Assembly: GCA_002423365.1 (NCBI GenBank)
Contig: DIVU01000116.1
Location: 1 to 35,793 of the forward strand
Source of the DNA: Desulfuromonadaceae bacterium UBA6124
GTDB taxonomy: Bacteria; Desulfobacterota; Desulfuromonadia; Desulfuromonadales; Trichloromonadaceae
DNA length: 35,793 bases
Direction of reading: 5' to 3'
Part shown: in pieces, positions 1-7,253 of the stretch
Layout: each line of letters begins with the position of its first letter
Numbering within the stretch: position 1 is the first letter of the stretch
Translations under genes and position numbers: made by a program
Notes under the pieces: model-generated
What the model was told of the DNA's origin: nothing
The model's database searches: none
Seen by the model: only the letters and a program-made list of their open reading frames with translations

Positions 1-492
1 TTCCGGGAGGATCTCTACTACCGGCTGAACGTGGTGACCGTGCAGCTCCCCCCTCTCCGTGACCGGCGGGAGGACATCCCGGCCCTCCTGGACCACTTCC
101 TCGCCAAATTCGCCGAGAAGAATCGGCGCCCGGTCCCCGGCCTCACGGCCGCCGCGCGGGACGCCCTGATGAAGTACGACTACCCGGGCAACATCCGGGA
201 GCTGGAAAACATCGTGGAGCGGGCGGTGCTCCTCTGCCGGGGCAACGTGATCGACCAGGAGGATCTGCCGGTCACCGTCCGGCCGGAGGGGCGGGATCCC
301 GCATCCCCGCCCACGGGGAGCCTGCCCGAGGTGCTGGAGGCCATCGAGCGCCGGGCCATCCTGGAGGCCCTGGAGCGGCACGGCGGCGTCCAGACCCGGG
401 CGGCGGACGAGCTGGGGATCGGCGAGCGCGTCCTGCGGTACAAGCTGAAGAAGTACGGCCTGGAGAATCGGGAGGGAAAGCCGTCTAACTAG
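1..492 (+). CDS. Sigma-54-dependent response regulator / activator, 3' part only
   Basis: This is the C-terminal part of an NtrC-family activator; the reading frame is open from base 1, so the gene begins outside the window. What remains starts inside the AAA+ domain at the sensor region FREDLYYRLNVV, continues through the C-terminal AAA+ helices with YPGNIRELEN, and ends in a Fis-type helix-turn-helix (about the last 45 residues, including AADELGIGERVLRYKLKKYG). Proteins of this family hydrolyse ATP to open promoter complexes of sigma-54 RNA polymerase and bind enhancer sites through the Fis domain. Walker A, GAFTGA and any receiver domain lie off the left edge, so the input signal cannot be told. 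A second activator of the same class is at 2203-4278. The family is certain; the regulon is unknown. Confidence 0.93.
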   Translation, partial: FREDLYYRLNVVTVQLPPLRDRREDIPALLDHFLAKFAEKNRRPVPGLTAAARDALMKYDYPGNIRELENIVERAVLLCRGNVIDQEDLPVTVRPEGRDPASPPTGSLPEVLEAIERRAILEALERHGGVQTRAADELGIGERVLRYKLKKYGLENREGKPSN

Positions 493-715
493 CTAGGCAT
501 CACTGCAAGATAACCGCCCAATTGACTAGGCACCTCTCGCCGAACCACCTCCTCAGTCATTCCTCTAACCTCAGATTCTACAAGCAGTTCCGCCTGACTC
601 CGCGGCCGGTTCTTGCCCGAGAATATCTCGGCACGGTTCTGGCTACAGGGGAAACGGCAGATGTGCGGAAGAGCGAATCGCGGGGGAGTCTGGGGCTGAA
701 GAAAGGAGAATGACG
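493..715. other. Intergenic stretch, no convincing gene
   Basis: This stretch lies between the activator and the first lipoprotein gene. A 63-codon open frame at 522-713 has no family resemblance and overlaps the next gene's ribosome site, so I do not call it. The only clear signal is an AAAGGAG ribosome-binding site at 702-708 serving the ATG at 716. A short palindrome (CCGAG/CTCGG, 617-631) is too weak to interpret. Confidence 0.5.
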
Positions 716-1117
716 ATGAGGCGAATGGCAGTCACGGTGGTCCTGGGCGCTCTGCTGGTGGGGCTGACCTCTTGCGCCGTAAATTCTCAGTGGGTGTCTC
801 CGGCTCAGGAGAGCGGGGAGGCGCGCTTGACCCTCGGCACGATCCAGCGGGAGATCCGGAGGGGGATGACAGCCTCGGCGGTGGCCGAGGCGCTCGGCGC
901 GCCCAACATCGTGACCACGGACGAAGCGCGGCGCGAGGTCTGGATCTACGACCGGGTCTCCACCGAGCGGGTGCACGAGCTGGGCTTCGCGGGCCTGCTG
1001 CTCGTCGGGTATTCGCGAGAGGCCAGCGTGCAGAGCCAGCGATCGCTCACGGTGATCGTGAAGTTCGATTCCGGACAGCTCGTCCGGGACTATGCCTACC
1101 ACGCGACGCGATTCTGA
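716..1117 (+). CDS. SmpA/OmlA (BamE-like) lipoprotein
   Basis: A 133-residue predicted lipoprotein. The start at 716 is preferred over the in-frame ATG at 710 because the AAAGGAG at 702-708 sits 7 bases upstream of 716 but only 1 base from 710. A short signal peptide ends in the lipobox LTSC, with Cys20 as the expected lipidation site. The mature part carries the pattern GMTASAVAEALGAPN followed by a W-Y pair (EVWIYDR) and a closing beta strand (LTVIVKFDSGQLV), typical of the small BamE/OmlA fold. BamE proteins support the outer-membrane beta-barrel assembly machine, but many stand-alone members have no defined job. It leads a three-gene lipoprotein cluster, so it may instead serve a local envelope function. 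Confidence 0.75.
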   Translation: MRRMAVTVVLGALLVGLTSCAVNSQWVSPAQESGEARLTLGTIQREIRRGMTASAVAEALGAPNIVTTDEARREVWIYDRVSTERVHELGFAGLLLVGYSREASVQSQRSLTVIVKFDSGQLVRDYAYHATRF

Positions 1118-1127
1118 GGGGGCGACC

Positions 1128-1664
1128 ATGACACGCCTTGCGTTTCCCATGGCGCTGCTGCTGCTCGTGGCGGGCTGCGTGGCGACGGCGCCGGGGCTGA
1201 TGGAGCCGCCGGCGGGAAGAGGGATGCGGCCGGAATACCAGACCAGGCTCTACGAGACAGCGGACGAAGGGCGGGTACTCCTTGCCTGCGCCACCCTTTT
1301 GCAGACAATGGGGTTCCAGGTGGACGAGGCGGCCTCGGCCCTCGGGGTGCTGTCGGCCTCGAAGACACGGGATGCCAATCGCCTCACGCCCGGCGAGCAG
1401 ACCGCCGTCAACGTCGTCTCCTTGGGGTTGCTCCTGGGCGGGTATACGGCTCCATTGGCCCTCTTCCTCATGCCGGCGGCCACCCCTCAGCCACGGAACA
1501 TCGCGGTGGGCATCACGACACGGAAGGTGGGGCAGGGGGGCAGCCGGGTCTCCGTGGGGGTTGTCTTCAAGGAGAATTCGGCGGAGATTGCGGATCCGGC
1601 AATCTACCGGGAGTTCTTCGAGCAGCTCTCGAAGGCCCTCTTCCTGGAGGTTCACGACTCATGA
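1128..1664 (+). CDS. Predicted lipoprotein, function unknown (paralogue of next gene)
   Basis: A 178-residue protein. I chose the ATG at 1128 because it gives a clean signal peptide with lipobox VAGC (Cys17) and is preceded by a GAGGGGG stretch; an in-frame ATG at 1092 would overlap the previous gene. I do not recognise the family. The mature part starts with a segment (YQTRLYETADEGRVLLACA) that is closely echoed in the next gene, then has a hydrophobic stretch at about residues 95-125, which could be a membrane hairpin, and ends with a helix rich in aromatic residues (YREFFEQLSKALFLE) also echoed downstream. Its stop overlaps the next start (ATGA), so the two are translationally coupled and are probably partners. 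Confidence 0.7.
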   Translation: MTRLAFPMALLLLVAGCVATAPGLMEPPAGRGMRPEYQTRLYETADEGRVLLACATLLQTMGFQVDEAASALGVLSASKTRDANRLTPGEQTAVNVVSLGLLLGGYTAPLALFLMPAATPQPRNIAVGITTRKVGQGGSRVSVGVVFKENSAEIADPAIYREFFEQLSKALFLEVHDS

Positions 1665-2086
1665 AGCGCCCGCTCGCCGCACTGGGAATCTGGGTTGCGC
1701 TCAGTCTTGTCTCCGCCGGCTGCGCCCCGCTCGTTCCGATCAGTCAGCGGGTCCTGGACAGCGGGAAGGAGACCCTTCGGCTTCGCAGCATGCAGACACG
1801 GCTCTTCGAGACGGCGGATCGGGAAGGGACCTTGCGTGATGTCGTCGCCACGCTCCGGGATCTGGATTTCACGATCACCAAGGCCGATGCCGTCCTGGGG
1901 GTTGTGAGCGGGGCGAAGCCGGGGATGCGCATCACCGTGACCGTGGCGCCGCGCGGAGAGAGGCGGCTGATCGTCCGGGCCAACGCAGAGCAGCGCATGG
2001 CCCCGGTCGAGGAGCCCGAGGCCTACCAGCGCTTCTTCGCCGCGCTGGAGAAAGCCATGTTCCTGACGGCCCACCAGGCCGATTGA
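1661..2086 (+). CDS. Predicted lipoprotein, function unknown (paralogue of previous gene)
   Basis: A 141-residue lipoprotein with lipobox VSAGC (Cys21). The start is fixed by the ATGA overlap with the preceding stop. It shares a common plan with the preceding protein: MQTRLFETADREGTL near residue 45, an ALGV/VLGVVSG turn, and a C-terminal YQRFFAALEKAMFL helix, but it lacks the hydrophobic insert. The pair looks like a tandem duplication followed by divergence. No enzymatic motif is visible; an outer-membrane or periplasmic structural role is only an inference from the lipobox. The gene ends 117 bases before the next coding start, and a separate promoter lies in that gap. Confidence 0.7.
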   Translation: MKRPLAALGIWVALSLVSAGCAPLVPISQRVLDSGKETLRLRSMQTRLFETADREGTLRDVVATLRDLDFTITKADAVLGVVSGAKPGMRITVTVAPRGERRLIVRANAEQRMAPVEEPEAYQRFFAALEKAMFLTAHQAD

Positions 2087-2133
2087 CGGAATCGAGGCCA
2101 CCGGGCAGGGAGAGGCCGAGGGGGGGTCTTGGC

Positions 2134-2162
2134 TTGACACGTGACCGGGGTCGCGCTAGCGT
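2134..2162 (+). promoter_or_regulatory. Sigma-70-type promoter for the sigma-54 activator gene
   Basis: TTGACA (2134-2139), 17-base spacer, TAGCGT (2157-2162). A consensus -35 and a TA...T -10 at ideal spacing place the transcript start near 2169, about 35 bases before the ATG at 2203. It lies downstream of the lipoprotein genes, so the activator can be transcribed on its own. Confidence 0.6.
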
Positions 2163-2202
2163 CTCGGCGTCAATGCTCTGGGCTCTTCGCCCGGGAGACG
2201 CC

Positions 2203-4278
2203 ATGAGCGCCCCGCAATCGTGGGTGAGCTGCTATCTCACCGATCTCGTCCTGTCATACCTGGAGCATCACCATCCCGGGGCCCGTATCGACGTTCCCGC
2301 CCTCTTCAGGGACATCGAGGGATTCGATCCCCCTGCCGATCCGCCGGCCTTCCTCCGGGACGTGCACGGCTGGGTTCCCCTGGACGTCCTCCGGGGGCTG
2401 ATCGCAGAGGCCGAGCGGATCGCGGGGCGGAAGGACGTGGCCTATCACGCGGCCCGGGAGTACTTCGAGCGCGAGCGGGGCAATCAGCTCTCCCTCTTCG
2501 AGATCATCTTCCGGGTGCTCGACGACATCCGCAGCGTGGTGATCTCCTCCCATCTCTGGGCGGCGGTTCACACCAACTACCTCCGGCTGCAGTCGTACGA
2601 GACCTCCGCGCCCGAACGGACCCTCTACATGCTCGCCCAGTACCCCGAGCAGGTGCAGCCGACGATTGCCTCCATGCATCTGGTGCGCGGCATGGCCGAG
2701 GGGTTTCCGCGCCTCTACTCGTTCTGCGAGGATCTCCGCTGCGTCGAGGAGTTTTCCCAGCTCCGGATCGAGGACGTCGTCCGGGAGTATCCCGGCTACC
2801 GGCTCCGCGCGGGGGGCGAGGTGCTGGGGGTGTACCGGGACGGGAGCGACCGACCGGTGGTGGAGGCGCGCCGGATTCCCCTGAAATCCGTGCTGATCGC
2901 GCAGTCTGGGGGAGCCGCCCAGCGGGCGGAGGGAGCCGTCGTCCCCCCCCTGCGGAGCGGGACGCTGCGGGTGCTGGCCCCCGAGGAGGAGCAAGATCCC
3001 CGGGAGGCTGCCTGCGCTCCGGTGGCCTATCGGATCGTCCGGTCTGGCACCTTGGGGGTGGGAGGGCTGGCCACCACCCTGGCGGAAGGGCAGATCTTCA
3101 ACGCCCCCTACTCCCGCCTCCGGCTGGTCTGGAGCGAGCAGGATCGTCCGCAGGCCGAACCGCCCGTGGAGCAGGTGCGCCGAGAGGCCTCCGGGCTTCT
3201 GTTCGCCTTCCTGCAGCAGGTGCGGGCCACCCAGACCCGGATGGTGGAGTACAGCATCGAGCGCAGCCGGCTGCTGATGGAGAACAGCCGGCTGCGGCGC
3301 GAGGTGGAGCAGGGGTCCGGCATGGCCGGGCTCGTGGGGCAGAGCAGGCCCATGCGGGAGCTGTTCGACCTGATCCGCTCCGTGGCGCACACCGACGTGA
3401 GCGTCCTGATACAAGGAGAGACAGGCACGGGGAAGGAGCTGATCGCCCGGGCCATCCATGCGAGCAGCCCCCGGCACGCCCGCCGGTTCGTCGCCGTCAA
3501 CTGCGGGGCCTTGACCGAGGCGCTCCTGCAGAGCGAGCTGTTCGGCCACGAGCGGGGAGCCTTCACCGGAGCGGAGGCCCGGCGCAAGGGGATCTTCGAG
3601 GTCGCCGACGGAGGCACCCTCTTTCTCGACGAGATCGGCGAGATCTCTCCGGCGACCCAGGTCAAGCTCCTGCGGGTTCTCCAGGACGGGGAGTTCCAGC
3701 GGGTCGGGGGGAGCGAGCCCATCCGGGTGAGCGTGCGGGTCCTCTCGGCGACGAACCAGGACCTTGCGGCCCTGGTGAAGGCCGGGCAATTCCGACAGGA
3801 CCTGTACTACCGGCTCAACGCGTTTCCGGTGCGCGCGATGCCCCTCCGGGAGCGCAGCGAGGACCTCCCTCTCCTGGTCAATCACTTCCTGGAGATCGCC
3901 GCCCGCACGGTCAAGAAGAGCGTCCGCGGCGTGAGCTCCGACGCCATGTCCCTGCTGACGGCTTACCGGTGGCCCGGCAATGTCCGCGAACTGGAGCACG
4001 TGATCCAGCGGATGCTGATCGTGGCGCGCGGAGACATCCTGACGGAAGAGGATCTGCCCCCCGAGATCCGCGGCGTGCGGTCCGAGATGGGCCGGCCATC
4101 CGGCAGCCTCGCCCAGCTGGCCCGGGCGTCGGCGGCCCTGGTGGAGAAGCAGACCATCCTGAACGCCCTGACCGAGACCGGGCGCAACATCACCCGGGCG
4201 GCCAAGCTGCTGGGGGTCAGCCGCGCCACCCTCCAGACCAAGATGAAGACCTACGACCTCCGCGACCCCAAGCCATAA
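2203..4278 (+). CDS. Sigma-54 transcriptional activator with unrecognised N-terminal sensor
   Basis: A 691-residue protein. The ATG at 2203 is chosen because it follows a good promoter and a GGGAG; earlier in-frame codons from 2083 would lie across that promoter. Residues 1 to about 330 form a sensor region that I cannot assign to PAS, GAF, receiver or V4R with any confidence. A coiled-coil linker follows (about 345-378). The AAA+ domain has Walker A GETGTGKE (405-412), the sigma-54 contact loop GAFTGA (452-457) and Walker B with D476-E477. The C-terminal Fis-type helix-turn-helix is near 645-688 (AAKLLGVSRATLQTKM). No phosphoacceptor domain is visible, so it probably answers directly to a ligand or partner. 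It converges on the TRAP operon with only 29 bases between stops; whether it controls that operon is not shown by any sigma-54 promoter I could find. Confidence 0.9.
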   Translation: MSAPQSWVSCYLTDLVLSYLEHHHPGARIDVPALFRDIEGFDPPADPPAFLRDVHGWVPLDVLRGLIAEAERIAGRKDVAYHAAREYFERERGNQLSLFEIIFRVLDDIRSVVISSHLWAAVHTNYLRLQSYETSAPERTLYMLAQYPEQVQPTIASMHLVRGMAEGFPRLYSFCEDLRCVEEFSQLRIEDVVREYPGYRLRAGGEVLGVYRDGSDRPVVEARRIPLKSVLIAQSGGAAQRAEGAVVPPLRSGTLRVLAPEEEQDPREAACAPVAYRIVRSGTLGVGGLATTLAEGQIFNAPYSRLRLVWSEQDRPQAEPPVEQVRREASGLLFAFLQQVRATQTRMVEYSIERSRLLMENSRLRREVEQGSGMAGLVGQSRPMRELFDLIRSVAHTDVSVLIQGETGTGKELIARAIHASSPRHARRFVAVNCGALTEALLQSELFGHERGAFTGAEARRKGIFEVADGGTLFLDEIGEISPATQVKLLRVLQDGEFQRVGGSEPIRVSVRVLSATNQDLAALVKAGQFRQDLYYRLNAFPVRAMPLRERSEDLPLLVNHFLEIAARTVKKSVRGVSSDAMSLLTAYRWPGNVRELEHVIQRMLIVARGDILTEEDLPPEIRGVRSEMGRPSGSLAQLARASAALVEKQTILNALTETGRNITRAAKLLGVSRATLQTKMKTYDLRDPKP

Positions 4279-4307
4279 CGGGTGACCGGACCGGTTTCGA
4301 CGGCCGG

Positions 4308-5594
4308 TTAGCGGACGCCGTAGATCAGGCGGGGGAGCCAGAGGCTGATCTGGGGAACGTAGGTGATGATCAGGAGGGGGATCAGGCTGATCCAGACGAA
4401 GGGCAGGACGGCCGGGATCAGCCGGGTCAGGGTCCACTCCTCGTCGACGGCGGTGGTCACGAAGAGGTTCAAGCCGAAGGGGGGCGTGAACATCCCGATG
4501 GCGGTGTTGACCACCATGACGATCCCGAGGTGGAGGGGGTCCACCCCGACCTTCTGGGCGACGGGCAGGAGCAGGGGGGCCAGGATCAGGATGATGGAGG
4601 CCCCGTCGATCAGCATGCCGGCGATCAGCAGGGCGATGTTGATGAGGATGAGGACGGCGATCTGCCCCGCGCCCATGCGGACGATGGCCTCGGTCAAGAC
4701 CACCGTGACCCGCTCGGCGGTGAGGATGTAGGCGAAGACCGAGGCGCCCGCCAGCAGGATCATGACCTGGGCGGTGCTGCCCGCCGACTGGATGACCACC
4801 CCCCAGAACTCCTTCAGGCTGACCTCGCGATAGACCAGGAGCGCCACCACGATGGCGTAGACGGCCGAGACGGCCGCCGCCTCGGTGGGGGTGAAGACCC
4901 CGCCGTAAATCCCTCCGATGATCAGGATGGGCATCCCCAGCCCCCACTTGGCATCCACGAAGATGGCGCGGATCTCCACCCAGGACGGCCGGGGGAGCGG
5001 GGGGATCTGGTGCCGCCTGGCGTAGACGTAGCTGTAGACCATGAAGCCGAGGCCGTAGATCGCCCCCGCGCCGAAGCCCGAGACGAAGAGCGCCCCCACC
5101 GAGGCCCCCGTCACCGCCCCGTACACGATCATGGTGATGCTGGGGGGGATGACCACGGCGAGGGAGCCGGAGGCGACGATCAGGGCGATGGCGAACGACT
5201 TCTCGTAGCCGGCCTGCACCAGGGCGGGATAGAGCAGGCCGCCCATGGCCACCACCGTGGCCGGGGCCGATCCGGAGATGGCCCCGAAGAACATGCAGGC
5301 CACCACCGTGGCCATGGCCAGGCCGCCGGGCAGGGGGCCGACCAGGGCGTTGGCCACGGCGATGATGCGCCGGGACATGCCGCCGACGCTCATCACGTTG
5401 GCCGCCAGGATGAAGAAGGGGATGGCCATCAGGGCGAACTTGTCCAGCCCGGCGAAGAGCCGCTGGACGATGGTCTCCAGGGGGATGGGCGAGTGGAGCC
5501 AGAAGGCCCCCAGGGTGGAGAGCGAGAGCACCGCGAAGATCGGGGTGGCCAGGGCCAGCAGGAGGACGAAGAGGAGGAACAGGGTGGGGACCAC
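4308..5594 (-). CDS. dctM: TRAP transporter large permease subunit (DctM family)
   Basis: 428 residues with about a dozen hydrophobic segments, the usual length of the DctM subunit, which is the ion-coupled transport channel of tripartite ATP-independent periplasmic transporters. Family marks include an N-terminal LFLLFVLLLALATPIF helix, the ATVVAMGGLLYPALVQAGY segment and the C-terminal NTAIGMFTPPFGLNLF repeat motif. Translation starts at a GTG (5594-5592) three bases after the stop of the small subunit gene, so the three TRAP genes form one operon. The substrate is unknown; TRAP systems mostly carry carboxylates and related acids. This is the first of two TRAP systems in the window and the last gene of a long leftward run. 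Confidence 0.95.
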   Translation of the reverse strand: MVPTLFLLFVLLLALATPIFAVLSLSTLGAFWLHSPIPLETIVQRLFAGLDKFALMAIPFFILAANVMSVGGMSRRIIAVANALVGPLPGGLAMATVVACMFFGAISGSAPATVVAMGGLLYPALVQAGYEKSFAIALIVASGSLAVVIPPSITMIVYGAVTGASVGALFVSGFGAGAIYGLGFMVYSYVYARRHQIPPLPRPSWVEIRAIFVDAKWGLGMPILIIGGIYGGVFTPTEAAAVSAVYAIVVALLVYREVSLKEFWGVVIQSAGSTAQVMILLAGASVFAYILTAERVTVVLTEAIVRMGAGQIAVLILINIALLIAGMLIDGASIILILAPLLLPVAQKVGVDPLHLGIVMVVNTAIGMFTPPFGLNLFVTTAVDEEWTLTRLIPAVLPFVWISLIPLLIITYVPQISLWLPRLIYGVR

Positions 5595-5597
5595 GCC

Positions 5598-6104
5598 TCA
5601 CGCCTCCAGGTGCGCCCGCTTCCGGAACGGATCCGTCCCCCGGAAGTAGGCCAGGGCGGCCGCGAGGAAGCGGATGGCCATCAGGGCGCAGCCCACGGGA
5701 ATGGCCGCGAAGGGGATGGCCATGGGAATCTCGGCGGCCGGCGAGAGCTGCCGGTAGTTCCAGATGGAGACGGTGAGCAGGATTCCGTAGTAGGTCATGA
5801 CCAGCGTGAAGGCGCAGGTGATGGCGGCAGCCACCCCCAGCATGAACAGCTTGGCGCGCGGCGGGAGGTAGACCACCGCGATATCCATGGCGATGTGCGC
5901 CCCCCGCCGCGCCGCGATGCTGCCCCCGAGGAAGACCAGCCAGACGATGGAGTAGCGGACGACCTCCTCGGTCCAGGAGAAGGCGTAGTTGAAGAGGTAG
6001 CGCAGGAGCACTCCCTGGAAGAGGACATAGGTGGCCGCCAGGAGGATGATGCCGACGACGGCGTCCTCCAGGCGGCCGATGAGCTCGTTGAACCGCTGCC
6101 ACAT
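5598..6104 (-). CDS. dctQ: TRAP transporter small permease subunit (DctQ family)
   Basis: 168 residues with four hydrophobic helices, the standard DctQ layout that pairs with DctM in the inner membrane. Recognisable features are the RYLFNYAFSWTEEVVRYSIVW stretch around the second helix and the GGSIAARRGAHIAMD turn, both typical of the family. I chose the internal ATG at 6104, preceded by GGGAGGG, because the longer open frame adds a 29-residue proline/arginine-rich tail with no family match that would run into dctP. It lies 19 bases downstream of dctP and three bases before dctM. Confidence 0.93.
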   Translation of the reverse strand: MWQRFNELIGRLEDAVVGIILLAATYVLFQGVLLRYLFNYAFSWTEEVVRYSIVWLVFLGGSIAARRGAHIAMDIAVVYLPPRAKLFMLGVAAAITCAFTLVMTYYGILLTVSIWNYRQLSPAAEIPMAIPFAAIPVGCALMAIRFLAAALAYFRGTDPFRKRAHLEA

Positions 6105-6123
6105 CGGACCGGGCCCTCCCGCC

Positions 6124-7119
6124 TTATTTCCGGTACTTCTCCACCTCGGCGTAGGCCTGCTTGAGGAGATCCTCGCCGATGGTCTTGGCAAACTGCTGGT
6201 GGACCGGGCGGAACGCCTTCTCGAAGGCGGCCTTCTCGGCGGGGCTGAACTCGATGATCTGGCTGCCCCCCTTCTTGATCCGCTCGATGTAGCCGGCCTC
6301 GCGGCGCGCCGTGTCCGACCGCTCGAAGCCGGCCAGCTCCCGGGCGGTGTCCCGCAGGATCTTCTGGATGTCGGCCGGCAGCCCGTCGTACACCTTCTTG
6401 CTGAAGAGGAAGGCGTAGCCCAGGAAGCCGTGGCTGGAGAGCATGGTGTACTTCTGGACCTCGTAGAACTTCATGTTGACGATGGAGACGAGCGGATTCT
6501 CCTGGGCGTCCACCACCCCCTGCTGCAGGGCGTTGTAGGTCTCGGAGAAGTCGATGGGAACGGGGTTCGCCTTCACCTGCTTGTACTGGGCGATCAAAAG
6601 GGGGCTCTCCATCACCCGCACCTTCATGCCGGCGAAGTCCTCGGGCTTGCGGATGGCCTTGTTGGCGGTCATCTGCTTGAAGCCGCTCTCCCAGAAGGAG
6701 ACTCCCTTCAGACCCTTCGGCTCCAGGAGGGCCAGCAGCTTGTCGCCCACGGGACCGTCCAGGACCTTGTAGCAGATCTCCTTGCTCGGGAAGAGAAAGG
6801 GCAGGTCGGCGAGCTGGAGCTGCGGGGCGAAGCCGCCGATCTTGGCGGTGGGGGGAAGGACGATCTCCAGGGTGCCCATCTGGGCCTGCTGGACCATCTC
6901 TGGATCGGTGCCGAGCTGCTGGGCCGGGAAGACCTTGACCTCGACCTGCCCCTGGGTTTTCGCCTTGACCGTCTCGGCGAACTTCAGGGAGGCCGCATGC
7001 TGGGCGGAATCCTCGGGCATATCATGGCCGAGCTTCATGTTCCACTTGGCGGCCGCCGCGGCCCCGGAAGGGGAAAGGAGCGCCAACGCCAACGCCAGTA
7101 CAGCCACGCGGTGCAGCAT
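6124..7119 (-). CDS. dctP: TRAP transporter periplasmic solute-binding protein (DctP family)
   Basis: 331 residues with a Sec signal peptide (hydrophobic run LALALALLSPSGAAAAA). The ATG at 7119 has an AGGAGG six bases upstream and begins the signal peptide directly. The mature chain shows the DctP fold signature: an early LGHDMPEDS strand, the carboxylate-contact arginine in MKVRVMES, and the following FSETYNALQQGVVDAQENP segment. It binds an organic acid in the periplasm and hands it to DctQM. A candidate promoter lies 71 bases upstream, so the TRAP genes may be transcribed both from the long operon and on their own. The upstream neighbour is an amidohydrolase, which suggests the imported compound could feed into or come from amide hydrolysis. 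Confidence 0.95.
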   Translation of the reverse strand: MLHRVAVLALALALLSPSGAAAAAKWNMKLGHDMPEDSAQHAASLKFAETVKAKTQGQVEVKVFPAQQLGTDPEMVQQAQMGTLEIVLPPTAKIGGFAPQLQLADLPFLFPSKEICYKVLDGPVGDKLLALLEPKGLKGVSFWESGFKQMTANKAIRKPEDFAGMKVRVMESPLLIAQYKQVKANPVPIDFSETYNALQQGVVDAQENPLVSIVNMKFYEVQKYTMLSSHGFLGYAFLFSKKVYDGLPADIQKILRDTARELAGFERSDTARREAGYIERIKKGGSQIIEFSPAEKAAFEKAFRPVHQQFAKTIGEDLLKQAYAEVEKYRK

Positions 7120-7189
7120 GAGTCTCCTCCTGGACGTCTGTCCGAACGGGTAGGCGAGAGGCCAAAGTGACGGGCCGGCAACGGCAATC

Positions 7190-7219
7190 AGCATCTCAGG
7201 GGTCCCGGGAACACGTCAA
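7190..7219 (-). promoter_or_regulatory. Candidate sigma-70 promoter before dctP
   Basis: Read on the - strand: TTGACG (7219-7214), 18-base spacer, GATGCT (7195-7190). The -10 is poor against E. coli consensus, but the same TTGAC-18-GATGCT arrangement occurs before the GGT-family gene at 32801-32830, which raises its credibility for this organism. It lies between the amidohydrolase stop and the dctP start. Confidence 0.4.
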
Positions 7220-7253
7220 GGGAATAGCGACAATGGGTCGACGGAGCCGATGT

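Noticed and set aside
522..713. 63-codon open frame between activator and lipoproteins
   Set aside because: No ribosome site, no recognisable sequence, and its end covers the next gene's Shine-Dalgarno.
2254..6102. Very long open frame on the - strand over the same region
   Set aside because: It contains shuffled His/Arg/Pro/Gly-rich sequence and conflicts with the clear activator and TRAP genes on their own frames.
2220..6164. Very long open frame on the + strand (over 1300 codons)
   Set aside because: It crosses a real activator gene and then runs antisense through the TRAP genes. Its composition is Gly/Asp/Arg/Pro-rich with no family motif, a typical by-product of high G+C.
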